From positions 1 to 64,000 of the forward strand of contig JARGFH010000014.1 in assembly GCA_029210695.1 (NCBI GenBank): 64,000 nucleotides of DNA, given 5' to 3'. Origin of the DNA: Acidimicrobiia bacterium (GTDB lineage: Bacteria; Actinomycetota; Acidimicrobiia; Spongiisociales; JAHEDJ01). Of the stretch, positions 63,653 through 64,000 are shown in pieces. The stretch's first letter is position 1. Each line of letters opens with the position of its first letter. A program made the translations under genes and the position numbers. Under the pieces are notes generated by a model. The model saw only the letters and a program-made list of their open reading frames with translations, was not told the DNA's origin and did not search any database.

Positions 63653-64000
63653 CTAGCCGGTTAGGGATTGGAGGTTGCCGTGCCGGTCGGGGTTGTAGGG
63701 GGTGTGGTCGGTCCAGCATCTCCAGATGACCCGGATCCAGGCTCGGGCCAGGACGCGGATGGCGTGGGGGTGGTCACAGCCTCTTGCTCGTGCCTGCCGG
63801 TAGACGTCGTTGGCCCATTGGTTGCCGTGGCGGCTGTTGTTGGCGTAGGTGGTGATGGCCTGTCGGAACCATTTGTTGCACGCCCGTCGGAACAGCACGT
63901 TTCTGTATTTGCCGGATTGTCGGGTGATGGGAGACACGCCTGCTTGTGCGGCGACCGATTCTGCGTCTGGGTAGGCTTGGCGGACGTCGCCCCATTCGGC
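63653..64000 (-). CDS. IS110-family transposase, C-terminal part (continues beyond window)
   Basis: The visible residues match the transposase_20 domain of IS110 proteins: SPITRQSGKYRNVLFRRACNK followed by helices ending in WRCWTDHTPYNPDRH. The frame is open to base 64000, so the N-terminal DEDD part lies outside. Stop is TAG at 63653. Confidence 0.8.
   Translation of the reverse strand, partial: AEWGDVRQAYPDAESVAAQAGVSPITRQSGKYRNVLFRRACNKWFRQAITTYANNSRHGNQWANDVYRQARARGCDHPHAIRVLARAWIRVIWRCWTDHTPYNPDRHGNLQSLTG

Noticed and set aside
63180-63656. 158-residue open frame on the plus strand
   Set aside because: Its sequence is low-complexity, crosses the 23-bp repeat and the IS110 end, and overlaps equally poor frames on the other strand.

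Overview
The window is GC-rich DNA that fits an actinobacterium (Actinomycetota). Coding third positions are strongly G/C, GTG and TTG starts are frequent, and the signature genes are actinobacterial: BTAD/AfsR-type regulators, a MobF relaxase, and a TcpC/VirB4/TrbL/NlpC-free transfer set with a lytic transglycosylase-M23 peptidase. I cannot name the genus. Most of the window (left edge to about 57.37 kb) reads as one integrative conjugative element (ICE) loaded with defence genes. Its right end is marked by the 3' half of a tRNA-Val(CAC) gene followed by a strong hairpin, a typical attR. Its left end lies outside the window.

Layout. 0-3.1 kb: a LysM-BTAD protein (5' end cut by the window) and a small HTH protein. 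3.2-10.3 kb: accessory genes, namely a TIGR02391 protein, two unknown proteins with HEPN-like motifs, a Cas4/RecB-like plus DEDD exonuclease fusion, a uracil-DNA-glycosylase-like protein and a broken ImmA/IrrE gene. 10.3-15.8 kb: DNA processing, with an ArdC-primase fusion and a MobF relaxase-helicase flanking a candidate oriT. 15.9-17.4 kb: an ISNCY element. 17.4-30.4 kb: a six-gene co-directional restriction/defence operon (SNF2 helicase, DUF1156 methylase, DUF499 ATPase with HEPN, GmrSD-like DUF262/DUF1524, HTH-YaaA-like, GIY-YIG). 30.5-33.2 kb: an IS1182 element that splits a gene at a CTAG. 33.2-43.7 kb: a tightly overlapping minus-strand type IV secretion operon. 43.9-49.8 kb: a type II CBASS (E2-E1 protein, CD-NTase, HNH-SAVED effector) with a divergent HTH plus metallopeptidase pair resembling CapH/CapP. 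49.99-57.04 kb: a 7-kb element with 34-bp imperfect terminal inverted repeats and a 14-bp direct repeat but no transposase of its own; it carries HEPN-like genes, a kinase-Nudix membrane protein and a nested IS3-family element. Beyond 57.4 kb: an AfsR-like regulator, a secreted metallopeptidase, a tyrosine integrase with excisionase, and the C-terminus of an IS110 transposase running off the edge.

How it works together. The relaxase, coupling protein, VirB4, TrbL, TcpC-like and peptidoglycan hydrolase genes supply conjugation; the ArdC-primase protein would protect and replicate the incoming strand. A 9-mer, TGACAGGGT, recurs upstream of the primase, relaxase, transfer-operon and excisionase genes, which suggests one control circuit joining transfer to integration/excision. 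A 23-bp repeat links the relaxase leader (12.67 kb) to a site beside the IS110 (63.54 kb). The cargo contains at least two layered anti-phage systems plus seven proteins with an Rx4H HEPN-like motif. No CRISPR array, rRNA gene or intact tRNA was seen.
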